From Ensifer sp. WSM1721 (GTDB taxonomy: Bacteria; Pseudomonadota; Alphaproteobacteria; Rhizobiales; Rhizobiaceae): a stretch of 64,000 bases of DNA. The notes beneath the pieces were generated by a model that worked only from the letters and a program-made list of their open reading frames with translations, was not told the DNA's origin and did not search any database. The DNA is taken from contig NZ_CP165783.1 of NCBI RefSeq assembly GCF_000513895.2, positions 1,612,001-1,676,000 of the forward strand. The letters are read 5' to 3'. Shown piece by piece: positions 8,742 to 17,750 of the stretch. Within the stretch, counting starts at the first letter, position 1. The number at the start of each line of letters is the position of its first letter. A program made the translations under genes and the position numbers.

Positions 8742-9856
8742 AGAAGCTGCACTGGACGACGGTTGCGGCGGTGCTCGGCATGGGTGCCGCGGGGCTGGTA
8801 GTCGCCGGCACCATTTTCGTGTCGTCCGGGATCTACAATGTCGCTGCCTCCAGCGGCCATTTGCGGATCACGACCTGGCTCATGGCGATGGTCCGCGAGC
8901 GTTCAATCGACACCCGGAGCTTTCCGATCGAGGTTCCGCCGCTCGACGATGAGGGGATGATCCGTCTCGGCGCGGCCCATTACGAAGGCGGCTGCGTGCC
9001 CTGTCACGGCCGGCCGGGCGAGGAAATGAACCCGATCATGAGCGCCATGCTGCCCCCGCCGCCGAATCTGACGGAGATCGGCAAGCGGCGCCCTCCGGAG
9101 GAAATCTTCTGGATCGTCAAGCATGGCCTCAAATATACCGGGATGCCGGCATGGCCGAATACCGGGCGCGACGACGAAGTCTGGGCCGTCACGGCGTTCC
9201 TCGCCGGCCTTCCCGACGCCGCAGGCGATTACCCGGACTTTGCGGGCCTCACGCGGGGCGGCGACACGCGTCAGGGGCTGGCGAACGACCGCGTCTTTAC
9301 CCGATGCGGGCGCTGTCATGAAACCGAAGGCACAAGCACCAACGGCGACCGCATCCCCCGGCTTGCGGGACTGCCGGAAGCCTATCTGCTTCGCAGCCTC
9401 CGGGAGTACGCCGAGGGAACCCGCGCTAGCGGTGCCATGGAGCCGGCCGCGGACCTCTTGGATGAGGGCGAGATGCGGGAGCTCGCGGCCTACTATTCAG
9501 CGCTTCGGCCGGTCGGGCGCAAGGCTCTCGTCGCGCCCGACGCGGAGCGGCTCCGGCGCGGAGAAACCATCGCCACACAAGGCATTCCGCGACATGGAGT
9601 GCCGGCCTGCCTGAGTTGTCACTCCGGGCGGCAGTCATCCTACTTTCCGCGGCTCGCTGGCCAGCATGCCCCCTATGTCGCCGAGCAATTGCGCCTCTGG
9701 CAGCGAGGAGGGCGCGTCGGCACGGCCTATGGGAGGATCATGGCGGTAGTCGCCCGTGCACTGAACCCCGAGCAGATCGAAGACGTCGCCGCCTATCTGG
9801 CGTCATTGTCTCCGGATGCAGCGCCTCCGGAACCGATGGCGGAGGCGAACCGATGA
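8732..9856 (+). CDS. Membrane-anchored tri-haem cytochrome c
   Basis: This 374-residue protein starts at GTG inside the end of ctaG. An N-terminal helix (about residues 10-33) anchors it. Three CXXCH haem sites are visible: CVPCH (88-92), CGRCH (192-196) and CLSCH (293-297). The architecture resembles a cytochrome c family domain followed by a c4-like di-haem unit. It is the likely electron donor to the oxidase encoded downstream, and could accept electrons from the periplasmic oxidoreductases encoded nearby. It overlaps coxB by 4 bases. Confidence 0.9.
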   Translation: MELKKLHWTTVAAVLGMGAAGLVVAGTIFVSSGIYNVAASSGHLRITTWLMAMVRERSIDTRSFPIEVPPLDDEGMIRLGAAHYEGGCVPCHGRPGEEMNPIMSAMLPPPPNLTEIGKRRPPEEIFWIVKHGLKYTGMPAWPNTGRDDEVWAVTAFLAGLPDAAGDYPDFAGLTRGGDTRQGLANDRVFTRCGRCHETEGTSTNGDRIPRLAGLPEAYLLRSLREYAEGTRASGAMEPAADLLDEGEMRELAAYYSALRPVGRKALVAPDAERLRRGETIATQGIPRHGVPACLSCHSGRQSSYFPRLAGQHAPYVAEQLRLWQRGGRVGTAYGRIMAVVARALNPEQIEDVAAYLASLSPDAAPPEPMAEANR

Positions 9857-10839
9857 GGTTCGCCGGACCATTCGCCCCGCCAGCCCTTCTCGCGCTGCAC
9901 GGTTGTGCCGGCGTGCAGTCCGCCTTCGATCCGGCCGGCGCGGAGGCCGAGCGTATCGACGGTCTAAGCTGGCTGTTGATCCTGTCGTCGGCCGCGGTTC
10001 TCGTTGCGGTCTGCCTGATCACGGCCGGTGCGCTTTTCGGTAGCGAGCGCTGGCGCGCCCGCATTTCCGGCGAAAGGCTGGTGATCGGAGGCGGTCTTGT
10101 CTTCCCGATCCTGGTCCTCAGCATCCTCCTCAGCTACGGCTTCTACCTGATGGGACCCGGCTCGCCGGCGGGACGGGCGGACGGACGCTTGCGGATCGAG
10201 GTCGTAGGCGAACGGTGGTGGTGGCGCGTGACCTATGTCGACGAGAGCGGTCGACGGGTAGAAAGCGCCAACGAGATCCGCCTGCCTGTCGGCCGGCCGG
10301 TAGAAGTCGAACTGACGTCGGCCGATGTGATCCACAGCTTCTGGGTTCCGCGTCTCGCCGGCAAGCTCGACATGATTCCCGGCCGCACCAACAGCTTGAC
10401 GCTTCAGGCGACGAAGGCCGGGATCAGCCGCGGCCAGTGCGCCGAGTATTGCGGCGGGGCGCATGCCTTCATGTCCTTCTATGTGATCGCAATGCCGGAA
10501 GATCAATTCGCCGCCTGGCTCGAGCGGGAGGCCGGCGACGCACAGATTCCGACCGGCGCGGAGGAGACGGCGGGCCAGACGTTGTTCCTGTCGTCGGGCT
10601 GCGTCGCATGCCACAGCGTGCGCGGAACCGAGGCCCGGGGCACGATAGGCCCGGACCTGACGCATGTCGGCAGCCGGCATTCGCTGGCCGCCGCGACACT
10701 GGAGAACGACGTCGCGGCCTTTGCCCGCTGGATCCGCGACGGTGAGCACGTGAAGCCGGAAAACCTCATGCCGCCATACGACATCTTCACGCAAGCCGAG
10801 CTGGCGCAGCTCTCTTCTTATCTGGACCAACTGAGGTGA
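9853..10839 (+). CDS. coxB: Cytochrome c oxidase subunit II with fused cytochrome c domain
   Basis: This 328-residue protein starts at the ATG overlapping the previous stop (ATGA); the longer upstream frame is spurious. An N-terminal signal with LHGC suggests a lipoprotein, followed by two transmembrane helices (about 37-62 and 77-100). The cupredoxin domain carries the CuA ligands: His161 (in HSFWVP), Cys196, Cys200, His204 and Met207 (in CAEYCGGAHAFM). A C-terminal cytochrome c domain has CVACH at 250-254. This is the caa3 arrangement. It receives electrons from cytochrome c and passes them to subunit I. Confidence 0.95.
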   Translation: MRFAGPFAPPALLALHGCAGVQSAFDPAGAEAERIDGLSWLLILSSAAVLVAVCLITAGALFGSERWRARISGERLVIGGGLVFPILVLSILLSYGFYLMGPGSPAGRADGRLRIEVVGERWWWRVTYVDESGRRVESANEIRLPVGRPVEVELTSADVIHSFWVPRLAGKLDMIPGRTNSLTLQATKAGISRGQCAEYCGGAHAFMSFYVIAMPEDQFAAWLEREAGDAQIPTGAEETAGQTLFLSSGCVACHSVRGTEARGTIGPDLTHVGSRHSLAAATLENDVAAFARWIRDGEHVKPENLMPPYDIFTQAELAQLSSYLDQLR

Positions 10840-10845
10840 CGGTCG

Positions 10846-11919
10846 ATGCTTGATTTCACCGGCCTTGGCCTGTGGCTGAACCTGCCGATTTTCGCCGGAG
10901 CGGCTGTCTCGGTCTGGATGGCGGGCGTCCGTATCACGGGTCATGCCAATGTCATCAGCGAGAAGACAGGCGTCGGGCAGGCATTCATCGGCGTCGCGCT
11001 TCTGGGCGGCATCACGTCTTTGCCGGAACTGGCGGTGGCGGTGACTTCCTCGCTCAGCGGCGACGCCAGCCTCGCGGTCAACAGCATCCTCGGCGGCATC
11101 GCCATGCAGGTGGCGATCCTTGCACTCGCCGACGCTTTGATCGGCCGGAAGGCTCTGACGTCTGTCATTCCCGATCCGGTCGTGATGTTGCAGGGCGGTT
11201 TCAAGATCCTGCTCCTGTCGATCGTCACCGCCTCGATCGTGGTCGGCGATGTTGCGGTTCTTTCCACCGGCCTTTGGATGTGGCTGCTCGCCGCGGTGAC
11301 CGGCCTCGCCCTATGGGTCCTGTCGCGGGCGCAGCACGGCCGGCCCTGGATCGCCAATGACGAGGAGGTGACGCGGGAAAACGAGGAGAAGCGGGCGCGG
11401 GAGGAGGCCAAGGGGGGCAAGAAGCAATCCCTTAGCGCGGCGGCCTCGGCCGCGGCCGCCTGCGGCGGCGTCATCGTCGTCGCAGGCTACCTGCTGTCGC
11501 GCACGGGCGACGCGATCGCCGAAGTGAGCGGCCTCGGCCAGAGCTTCGTCGGTGCGGTGCTCGTGGCGATCGCAACCTCGCTCCCGGAGTTGAGCACAGT
11601 CTTCGCCGCCACGCGGGCCGGCCTCTACACCATGGCAATGTCCGACATCTTCGGCACGAACCTCATCGACCTCTCTTTCCTTTTCGTCATCGATGTCACC
11701 GGCGGCGCCGATGCGGTCATGAACGGCGCAGGGCGCTTCGAGGCTTTCGCCGCGCTGATCGCAATCACCGTGACGGCGGTCTTCTTCATCGGCTTGCTCG
11801 AGCGGCGGGACCGCACGGTCTTGAGGATGGGCTACGACTCCTTCGCGGTCCTCATCATCTATCTGGCCGGCCTGGTGGCTCTTTATTTCCTTCGCGATAC
11901 GAGCGGCGGAGGCGGATGA
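10846..11919 (+). CDS. Cation/Ca2+ exchanger (CaCA superfamily)
   Basis: This 357-residue membrane protein has two related halves, each with an alpha-repeat signature: GVGQAFIGVALLGGITSLPEL (near residue 45) and GLGQSFVGAVLVAIATSLPEL (near residue 230). A basic/acidic cytoplasmic loop lies between them (about 160-200). These motifs define sodium/calcium or proton/calcium exchangers. It lies between coxB (6-base gap) and the coxI-III gene (4-base overlap), so it is made together with the oxidase. A pump-coupled ion exchanger is plausible; the ion is not known. Confidence 0.88.
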   Translation: MLDFTGLGLWLNLPIFAGAAVSVWMAGVRITGHANVISEKTGVGQAFIGVALLGGITSLPELAVAVTSSLSGDASLAVNSILGGIAMQVAILALADALIGRKALTSVIPDPVVMLQGGFKILLLSIVTASIVVGDVAVLSTGLWMWLLAAVTGLALWVLSRAQHGRPWIANDEEVTRENEEKRAREEAKGGKKQSLSAAASAAAACGGVIVVAGYLLSRTGDAIAEVSGLGQSFVGAVLVAIATSLPELSTVFAATRAGLYTMAMSDIFGTNLIDLSFLFVIDVTGGADAVMNGAGRFEAFAALIAITVTAVFFIGLLERRDRTVLRMGYDSFAVLIIYLAGLVALYFLRDTSGGGG

Positions 11920-14441
11920 TGGAGCTTCCCAACCCCGATCCCCGGCCTGAGGGAGAGGTCCGCGAGCTCGAGCGCATATGGGCGACGCCGCGCGGCTGGC
12001 GGTTGGTCACGGCCGTGAACAACACGATCATCGGCCTCCTCTATCTCGGCGTGGCGTTCCTCTTCTTCCTGATGGCCGGCGTGCTGGCGCTCATCATGCG
12101 CACGCAATTGGCGGTCGGCGACAATCGCCTCATCGGCCAGGACCTCTACAATCAGATGTTCACCGTTCACGGAACGACGATGATGTTCCTGTTCGCGGTG
12201 CCCGCGATGGAGGCGCTCGGCGTCATGTTGCTGCCGCAGATGCTCGCCGCTCGCGACCTGCCCTTTCCGCGTCTCAGCGCCTTTGCGATCTGGGCCTATG
12301 TGGTCGGTGGGCTGGTCTTCTTTTCGACCATTTTCTACGATCTTGCGCCGAAAGGCGGCTGGTTCATGTATCCGCCGCTGACGCTCACGGAATATTCCCC
12401 GGGCGACAACGCCGATTTCTGGTTGCTCGGCATCGGCTTCATCGAGATATCGGCCATTGCCGGTGCGATCGAGATCGTCGTCGGCGCGCTCAGAACCCGG
12501 CCGCCGGGCATGTCGCTTGCCAAGATGCCGATCTTCGCCTGGACGATGCTGATTTTCGCCAGCATGATCATGTTCGCCTTTCCCGCGGTGATCCTCGCGA
12601 CGATGATGCTCGAGATCGAGCGGGCGTTCGGCTGGCCCTTCTTCACCGCCGCGCTCGGCGGCGATCCGCTGCTGTGGCAGCACCTCTTCTGGTTCTTCGG
12701 GCATCCGGAGGTCTATATCATCTTCCTTCCGGCCGCGGGGCTCGTCTCGATGATCGTGCCGACCATGGCGCGCACGCCTCTGGTCGGCTACCGTCTGATC
12801 GTCGTGGCGCTGATCGGCATCGGCTTTTTCAGCTTCGGGCTGTGGGTGCATCACATGTTCACGACCGGCATTCCGGCGTTGAGCCTTGCCTTCTTTTCGG
12901 CGGCGAGCATGACGGTGGCCATTCCCTCGGGAATTCAGGTCTTCGCCTGGATCGCGACGATCGCAGCCGGCCGAGAAGGGCTCCGCATGACGACCGCGTC
13001 GCTGTTTGTTCTCGGCTTCCTGTTCATCTTCACCCTCGGCGGGCTCACCGGCGTCATGGTGGCGATGGTGCCGTTCGACTATCAGGTGCACGACACCTAT
13101 TTCGTTGTCGCGCATTTCCACTATGTGCTGATCGGCGGGTTTGTCTTCCCGCTGTTCGCCACCTTCTACTACTGGACGCCGCTCTTCAGCCGGCGGGCTC
13201 TCTCCGAGAGGCTCGGCCGGTGGGTCTTCTGGCTGATGTTCATCGGCTTCAACGTCGCGTTCCTGCCGATGCATTTGACGGGGCTCAGGGGCATGCCGCG
13301 GCGCGTCTGGACTTATCCGGGTGAATTAGGCTGGGACCTGTTGAACGCCGTGTCCACCGCAGGAAGCTACGTGCTGGGGGCGGGAGTCCTGCTTTTCCTG
13401 ATCGACCTGGCCGCGAACTTCCGCGTCGGGAAAGGCGGCGTCGAAAACCCGTGGGCGGCCGGCACGCTGGAATGGCTCCCGAACGACGTCTACTCCACCC
13501 GCAGCATTCCCTGTGTCACCAGCCGTGAGCCCCTCTGGGATCGGCCGAGCCTGCCGCAGGAGGTGCAGGAGGGGCATCATTATCTGCCCAATGCTCCGAC
13601 CGGCGGGCGAGAGACCATCGTGACGTCGCCGATCCATGCCCGCCCGCAATATGTCATCCAGATGCCGGGACCAGGCTGGCCGCCCTTCCTGGCCGCGATT
13701 TTCACGGCCGCCTGCTTCCTATTGCTGACCGTGAAGCTGGTGATGGTCGCCACGATTTGCGGGGTGATTGCCATCGCCTTCTGTCTCGTCTGGGCCTGGG
13801 GCCTCGACCCTGGGCCGTCAAAGGGCGAGATCGAGGTCGCCAAGGGCGTTCGCCTGCCGACCTACATGAGCGGGCCCACATCGCATTCCTGGTGGGCCAT
13901 GGTCGTTCTGATGTTCGTGGCAGGATCCCTCTATGTCGCCTACGTCTTCTCCTACTTGTTCCTCTGGGTCGTGTCGCCGGAGGTCTGGGCACCGGCCGGA
14001 TCTCCGTTGCCTCCGTCTGCTCGATGGCCTCTTTCCGCGGGCGCTCTGCTGCTCGCGGGATCGGGGATCGTATGGCTCGTCAGCCGGAAGCTCGAGAAGG
14101 TCGCCGCCTCGCGCGTTTTGGTCGCGGCTGCGCTCCTTCTGTCGCTCGCCTGCCTGGTTGGTTCGCTTGCGCTCGAGGTCGAGGGGCATCTGACGACGGG
14201 CCTGCGCCCCGGTGATAATGCCTATGGCGCGATGGTCTACCTCGGCGTCGTCCTTTTCGGACAGCTCGTCCTCGCTCTGGTGGTCATGGGGCCGTTCACC
14301 ATAGCACGGCATGTGGCCGGCAAGCTCGATGCCGTGCGCCGTGTGACCTTCGATAACTACATGCTGCTTTATCACTACACCGTCGCCCAGTCTTTGCTGG
14401 GGCTTGGGCTGATCCATGGTTTTCCGCGGCTGATCGGATAG
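11916..14441 (+). CDS. ctaD: Cytochrome c oxidase subunit I-III fusion
   Basis: This 841-residue fusion has subunit I in residues 1 to about 560 and a subunit III-like domain after about residue 600. Ligands visible are His85 (haem a), His263, His312 and His313 (CuB), His400 (haem a3) and His402 (haem a). GHPEVY holds the D-channel glutamate (265) and the cross-linked tyrosine (267), so this is an A1-type haem-copper oxidase. The length matches known CoxI/III fusions. It reduces oxygen to water and pumps protons. It starts at ATG overlapping the exchanger stop. Confidence 0.95.
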   Translation: MMELPNPDPRPEGEVRELERIWATPRGWRLVTAVNNTIIGLLYLGVAFLFFLMAGVLALIMRTQLAVGDNRLIGQDLYNQMFTVHGTTMMFLFAVPAMEALGVMLLPQMLAARDLPFPRLSAFAIWAYVVGGLVFFSTIFYDLAPKGGWFMYPPLTLTEYSPGDNADFWLLGIGFIEISAIAGAIEIVVGALRTRPPGMSLAKMPIFAWTMLIFASMIMFAFPAVILATMMLEIERAFGWPFFTAALGGDPLLWQHLFWFFGHPEVYIIFLPAAGLVSMIVPTMARTPLVGYRLIVVALIGIGFFSFGLWVHHMFTTGIPALSLAFFSAASMTVAIPSGIQVFAWIATIAAGREGLRMTTASLFVLGFLFIFTLGGLTGVMVAMVPFDYQVHDTYFVVAHFHYVLIGGFVFPLFATFYYWTPLFSRRALSERLGRWVFWLMFIGFNVAFLPMHLTGLRGMPRRVWTYPGELGWDLLNAVSTAGSYVLGAGVLLFLIDLAANFRVGKGGVENPWAAGTLEWLPNDVYSTRSIPCVTSREPLWDRPSLPQEVQEGHHYLPNAPTGGRETIVTSPIHARPQYVIQMPGPGWPPFLAAIFTAACFLLLTVKLVMVATICGVIAIAFCLVWAWGLDPGPSKGEIEVAKGVRLPTYMSGPTSHSWWAMVVLMFVAGSLYVAYVFSYLFLWVVSPEVWAPAGSPLPPSARWPLSAGALLLAGSGIVWLVSRKLEKVAASRVLVAAALLLSLACLVGSLALEVEGHLTTGLRPGDNAYGAMVYLGVVLFGQLVLALVVMGPFTIARHVAGKLDAVRRVTFDNYMLLYHYTVAQSLLGLGLIHGFPRLIG

Positions 14442-14448
14442 GTGCATC

Positions 14449-14829
14449 ATGAAGGAACCCGCCCCACAGCCTGTCAGGGAACCGCCGGTCGCCAGCGCCA
14501 TTCTGTTCCTGCTGACCGGACCAATTCTTTGGGCGGGACATCTGACGCTCGTCTATGCCTTCCAGTCAGTGACATGCGCCATCGGCGCCTTCCCGTCGGC
14601 GGCAACGGTCATTCCGGCACTCGTTGCCCTGGCGACGCTTGTCGCGGCGATGCTCCTCCTCGTCGCCATATGGGCTCCCGGGGGGCTCACGCTATATCGA
14701 TCCGAAAGAGGGGAGAACCAGACCTTCTTGAGAGCCGTCTCGCGGCTGCTGAGCATCCTGTCGCTCACGGGTGTCCTGTGGACCGGCTCGGCGGTATTCG
14801 CGCTCGACGCATGCGGCCGGCTGCGATGA
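14449..14829 (+). CDS. Small membrane protein of the oxidase operon
   Basis: This 126-residue protein has about three hydrophobic segments (17-40, 50-75, 95-117) and no motif I recognise. It follows the CoxI-III gene after 7 bases and is the last gene of the operon, in the position where small subunit IV-like or assembly proteins are often found. The function is inferred from position only. Confidence 0.7.
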   Translation: MKEPAPQPVREPPVASAILFLLTGPILWAGHLTLVYAFQSVTCAIGAFPSAATVIPALVALATLVAAMLLLVAIWAPGGLTLYRSERGENQTFLRAVSRLLSILSLTGVLWTGSAVFALDACGRLR

Positions 14830-14864
14830 AGAATTGAGCGGCTTCTCCGGCGCCCGCCGTCGGG

Positions 14865-15665
14865 TCAGGGAACGATCCCCCGGCAAGCCCAGGCGACATT
14901 CGCAAAGGATCTCGGGCCGTCGGGCTGGCCGGCCTCGTACGCGTCGCGCATGGCAGCGTCGACGCGGGTGCGCTCCGCGGCATCGAGCGTCGCCACATAT
15001 TTGCCGAGCGGCCCTTCGCCGGCGGCAATCGGCGCCCAGTAATCGTCGAAGTTCCGGTAGTCCATGCGGATCATCAACTGCGTTTCCGTAACGTCCGCGA
15101 GACCCTCTTCGACAAAGGTCCGCTTCATTTCGCCCGGTCGCATCATCGGTTGGAAACAATAGCGGGCGCGCAGTTGCCGCCCTCCTTCGCTGAGTGCCGC
15201 CACCGTGTCGACCATCATGCGCATACCGGGCATGCCGCCGAGATGATCCCACACGGCCGCGGCGACCACGCCTCCCGGCCTGACGACGCGGCGCATTTCG
15301 GCGACGGCCTTGCTCGCCTCCGGCACGAAGTGCAGCACCAGCAGCGCCAAGGCGCGGTCGAACGCGCCGTCCGCGAAGGGCAAGGCGCAGGCGTCCGCCT
15401 GGCGGATATTAATGCGCGGATCGGTGTTGCGCCGGATAGCCTCCTCGACAAAGACGGGCGAATAGTCGATCGCGGCGATCTCGCTAAGATCGGCGGCCTT
15501 GGCGAGCGCGAAGGTGAGGCTGCCGGTACCGCAACCGACGTCGACAATCTTTTCGCTGTCGGCGAGCCCCGCGAAGTCGATGAACGGGGGTGCTAGTCTT
15601 TGGCTCCAGCGGCCCATCAGCTGCTCATAGCCTGCCGCGTCGTGGACGTTGAAGCTTGACGTCAT
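14865..15665 (-). CDS. SAM-dependent class I methyltransferase
   Basis: This 266-residue protein starts at the ATG complementing 15663-15665, preceded by GGGAGG; the longer frame to 15764 is not supported. Rossmann motif I is VDVGCGTGSLTFAL (about residue 40), with the acidic residue AIDYS, then motif IV-like FDRALALLVLHFVP and post-motif RVVRPGGVVAAAVWD. It resembles UbiE/Methyltransf_11 enzymes. The substrate is not predictable. It is convergent with the oxidase operon and divergent from the cytochrome gene at 15862. Confidence 0.85.
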   Translation of the reverse strand: MTSSFNVHDAAGYEQLMGRWSQRLAPPFIDFAGLADSEKIVDVGCGTGSLTFALAKAADLSEIAAIDYSPVFVEEAIRRNTDPRINIRQADACALPFADGAFDRALALLVLHFVPEASKAVAEMRRVVRPGGVVAAAVWDHLGGMPGMRMMVDTVAALSEGGRQLRARYCFQPMMRPGEMKRTFVEEGLADVTETQLMIRMDYRNFDDYWAPIAAGEGPLGKYVATLDAAERTRVDAAMRDAYEAGQPDGPRSFANVAWACRGIVP

Positions 15666-15861
15666 CGAAGCCTCCCTAAGCTCAGCGCATCCTAGAGTAG
15701 ATCGCGCCGTGGTTCTTGCCAAGGCACGAGAGCAGACGCGATGGCCGGGACCAGCGCTCGCCAAAATGCCGGCTCATCTCTGGGTCGTGCGCGCAAACGT
15801 CACCTACGGTCCGGAACAGATCGGCAATTGCGGCGTTTTGCGTGACCGGCGGAGATTTGCG

Positions 15862-17250
15862 ATGTGGGCCTTGAAGGCGGCGATCGTTTTCGTGGCGGCC
15901 ATTTTTCTGGCTGCGGGCGCTTTCCTGCTCTTCGCTTGGAGATCAGAGATTTCCGAAGAGGCTACGGCTGGAGAAGCGAGTTTCGCTCCTGAGCTCGTCG
16001 CGAGGGGCGCGCAGTTGGCGGCAGTTGGCAATTGCATAGCCTGCCATACCGTGCCCGGTAAACCGGCGTTTTCCGGCGGCCTCGCAGTACCGACGCCCTT
16101 CGGCACCATATACTCCACCAACATTACCCCCGATCGGGAGACCGGCATTGGCGGCTGGAGCGAGGCTGCATTCGAGCGGGCGATGCGCGAGGGGGTGGAT
16201 CGGACGGGAAACCACCTCTATCCGGCCTTCCCCTATGACCACTTCACCCGCGTCACCGCTGAGGACAATCGCGCACTTTACGCATTCCTGATGACCCGCG
16301 CAGCCGTCAAGGCGGAGGCTGCGGAAAACGAGCTGCCATTCCCGCTCGAGTTCCGTCCTCTCCTCGCAGGGTGGAAACTGCTTTTCCTTCATGAGGGCGA
16401 GGTGGAGCCGGAAGCGGCTCGCAGCGAGGAATGGAACCGCGGGCGCTATCTCGTCGAGGGTCTCGGTCATTGCGGCGCGTGCCATACGCCGCGTAACGTG
16501 TTCGGTGCCGAAGACCGGGATCGGCACCTCGGCGGCGGTGAGGCCGAAGGCTGGCAAGCCTATGCGATCAACGCGGACGCCAAGGCTCCGATACCCTGGG
16601 ATGAGCAGAGCCTCGCCTTCTATCTTCGCAACGGCTGGCATGAACATCACGGCGTCTCCCGCGGACCGATGGCCGAGGTAACCGGCAATCTTTCGCTCCT
16701 TCCGGACAGCGACATCGCGGCGATCGCCACCTATGTCGTTTCGGTCATGGGAGATCCGACGCCAGAGCGCGCGCAAAGAGCAGCAGACTTGCGCGAACAG
16801 TTCGAAGCGGATCGGCTGGAGCAGGCAGGCGATAGCCAGAGTTCCGTTGCGCTTGCCTCCGGCGGCGAGGGCGGAGAGACGCTCTACCAAGCCGCCTGTG
16901 CAAATTGCCACCAAGGCGCGCGGCGGCAGCCATTCGGAGGCCTCAACTTCGAGCTCAGCACTGCCGTCAATGCGCCGAACCCGCAGAACATCGTGAATGT
17001 CGTGCTTTTCGGTCTGCCGCCTGCCGACGGCGAGGCGAGCGCGGTGATGCCTGCGTTCCGGCATATCCTGAGCGACCAGCAGGTGGCCGACCTGCTCGCT
17101 TACATGCGCGAAAGTTTTTCCGATGAGCCGGCCTGGGGCGGGCTCGTCGAGCAGGTCGCGAATACCCGTTCCGGCGCGTACAAGGTAACGATCCGGCCGT
17201 CGGACGGCATAGAGAGGGCGCCGCACAATGTCGGCGCCGAGGAGGACTGA
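15862..17250 (+). CDS. Tri-haem cytochrome c subunit of a periplasmic Mo hydroxylase
   Basis: This 462-residue protein starts at ATG with GGAG 7 bases upstream. An N-terminal helix (5-26) anchors it in the membrane. Three haem sites are CIACH (58-62), CGACH (204-208) and CANCH (346-350). This tri-haem layout is that of the cytochrome subunits of membrane alcohol/aldehyde dehydrogenases and of nicotinate- or isoquinoline-type hydroxylases. The two following genes encode the 2Fe-2S and molybdopterin subunits, so it likely carries electrons from them to the respiratory chain. Confidence 0.92.
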   Translation: MWALKAAIVFVAAIFLAAGAFLLFAWRSEISEEATAGEASFAPELVARGAQLAAVGNCIACHTVPGKPAFSGGLAVPTPFGTIYSTNITPDRETGIGGWSEAAFERAMREGVDRTGNHLYPAFPYDHFTRVTAEDNRALYAFLMTRAAVKAEAAENELPFPLEFRPLLAGWKLLFLHEGEVEPEAARSEEWNRGRYLVEGLGHCGACHTPRNVFGAEDRDRHLGGGEAEGWQAYAINADAKAPIPWDEQSLAFYLRNGWHEHHGVSRGPMAEVTGNLSLLPDSDIAAIATYVVSVMGDPTPERAQRAADLREQFEADRLEQAGDSQSSVALASGGEGGETLYQAACANCHQGARRQPFGGLNFELSTAVNAPNPQNIVNVVLFGLPPADGEASAVMPAFRHILSDQQVADLLAYMRESFSDEPAWGGLVEQVANTRSGAYKVTIRPSDGIERAPHNVGAEED

Positions 17251-17750
17251 TGACCATATCGCTGACGGTCAACGGCAGCTCGCATGCGATCGACGCGGAT
17301 CCGGCGACACCTCTGCTCTACGTATTGCGCGATGACCTGGGCTTGAACGGCGCCAAATACGGGTGCGGCCTCGGCCAGTGCGGCTCGTGCACAGTCGTGG
17401 TCGATGGCGAAGCCGTGCTTTCCTGTATGGTGCCGATCATGCTCCTTGAAGGGCGTGAGGTCACCACGGTCGAAGGTCTGGGCACGCTCGAAAAGCCCGG
17501 GCCATTGCAGCAGGCATTTATCGAGCTGCAGGCGGCGCAATGCGGCTACTGCATTCCGGGCATGATGATGAGTGCGCATGCCTTGTTGCGCAGAAAGGCG
17601 CAGCCGAGCGAGGAAGAGATCCGGGAAGCGCTGACGACCAATCTCTGTCGATGCGGAACCCATATGCGGATCATGGCGGCCATCCGCCGAGCTGGAGAGC
17701 TGATGCGGGCCGCCTCTTTGCCCGATCCCGACGAAGGGAGGACAGGCTGA
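17250..17750 (+). CDS. 2Fe-2S subunit of Mo hydroxylase (IorA-like)
   Basis: This 166-residue protein has a plant-type 2Fe-2S domain (Cys39, Cys44, Cys47, Cys59 in YGCGLGQCGSC...C) and the xanthine-oxidase-type second cluster (Cys98, Cys101, Cys133, Cys135 in QCGYC and LCRCG). It matches the small subunit of isoquinoline 1-oxidoreductase and related aldehyde or nicotinate dehydrogenases. It overlaps the genes before and after by one base (TGATG), so three subunits are made together. Confidence 0.95.
   Translation: MTISLTVNGSSHAIDADPATPLLYVLRDDLGLNGAKYGCGLGQCGSCTVVVDGEAVLSCMVPIMLLEGREVTTVEGLGTLEKPGPLQQAFIELQAAQCGYCIPGMMMSAHALLRRKAQPSEEEIREALTTNLCRCGTHMRIMAAIRRAGELMRAASLPDPDEGRTG

Noticed and set aside
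11883..13274. Long minus-strand frame opposite the exchanger and CoxI-III genes
   Set aside because: Highly charged His/Arg/Glu-rich sequence with no motif, fully antisense to a cytochrome oxidase gene with all ligands intact; a high-GC shadow.
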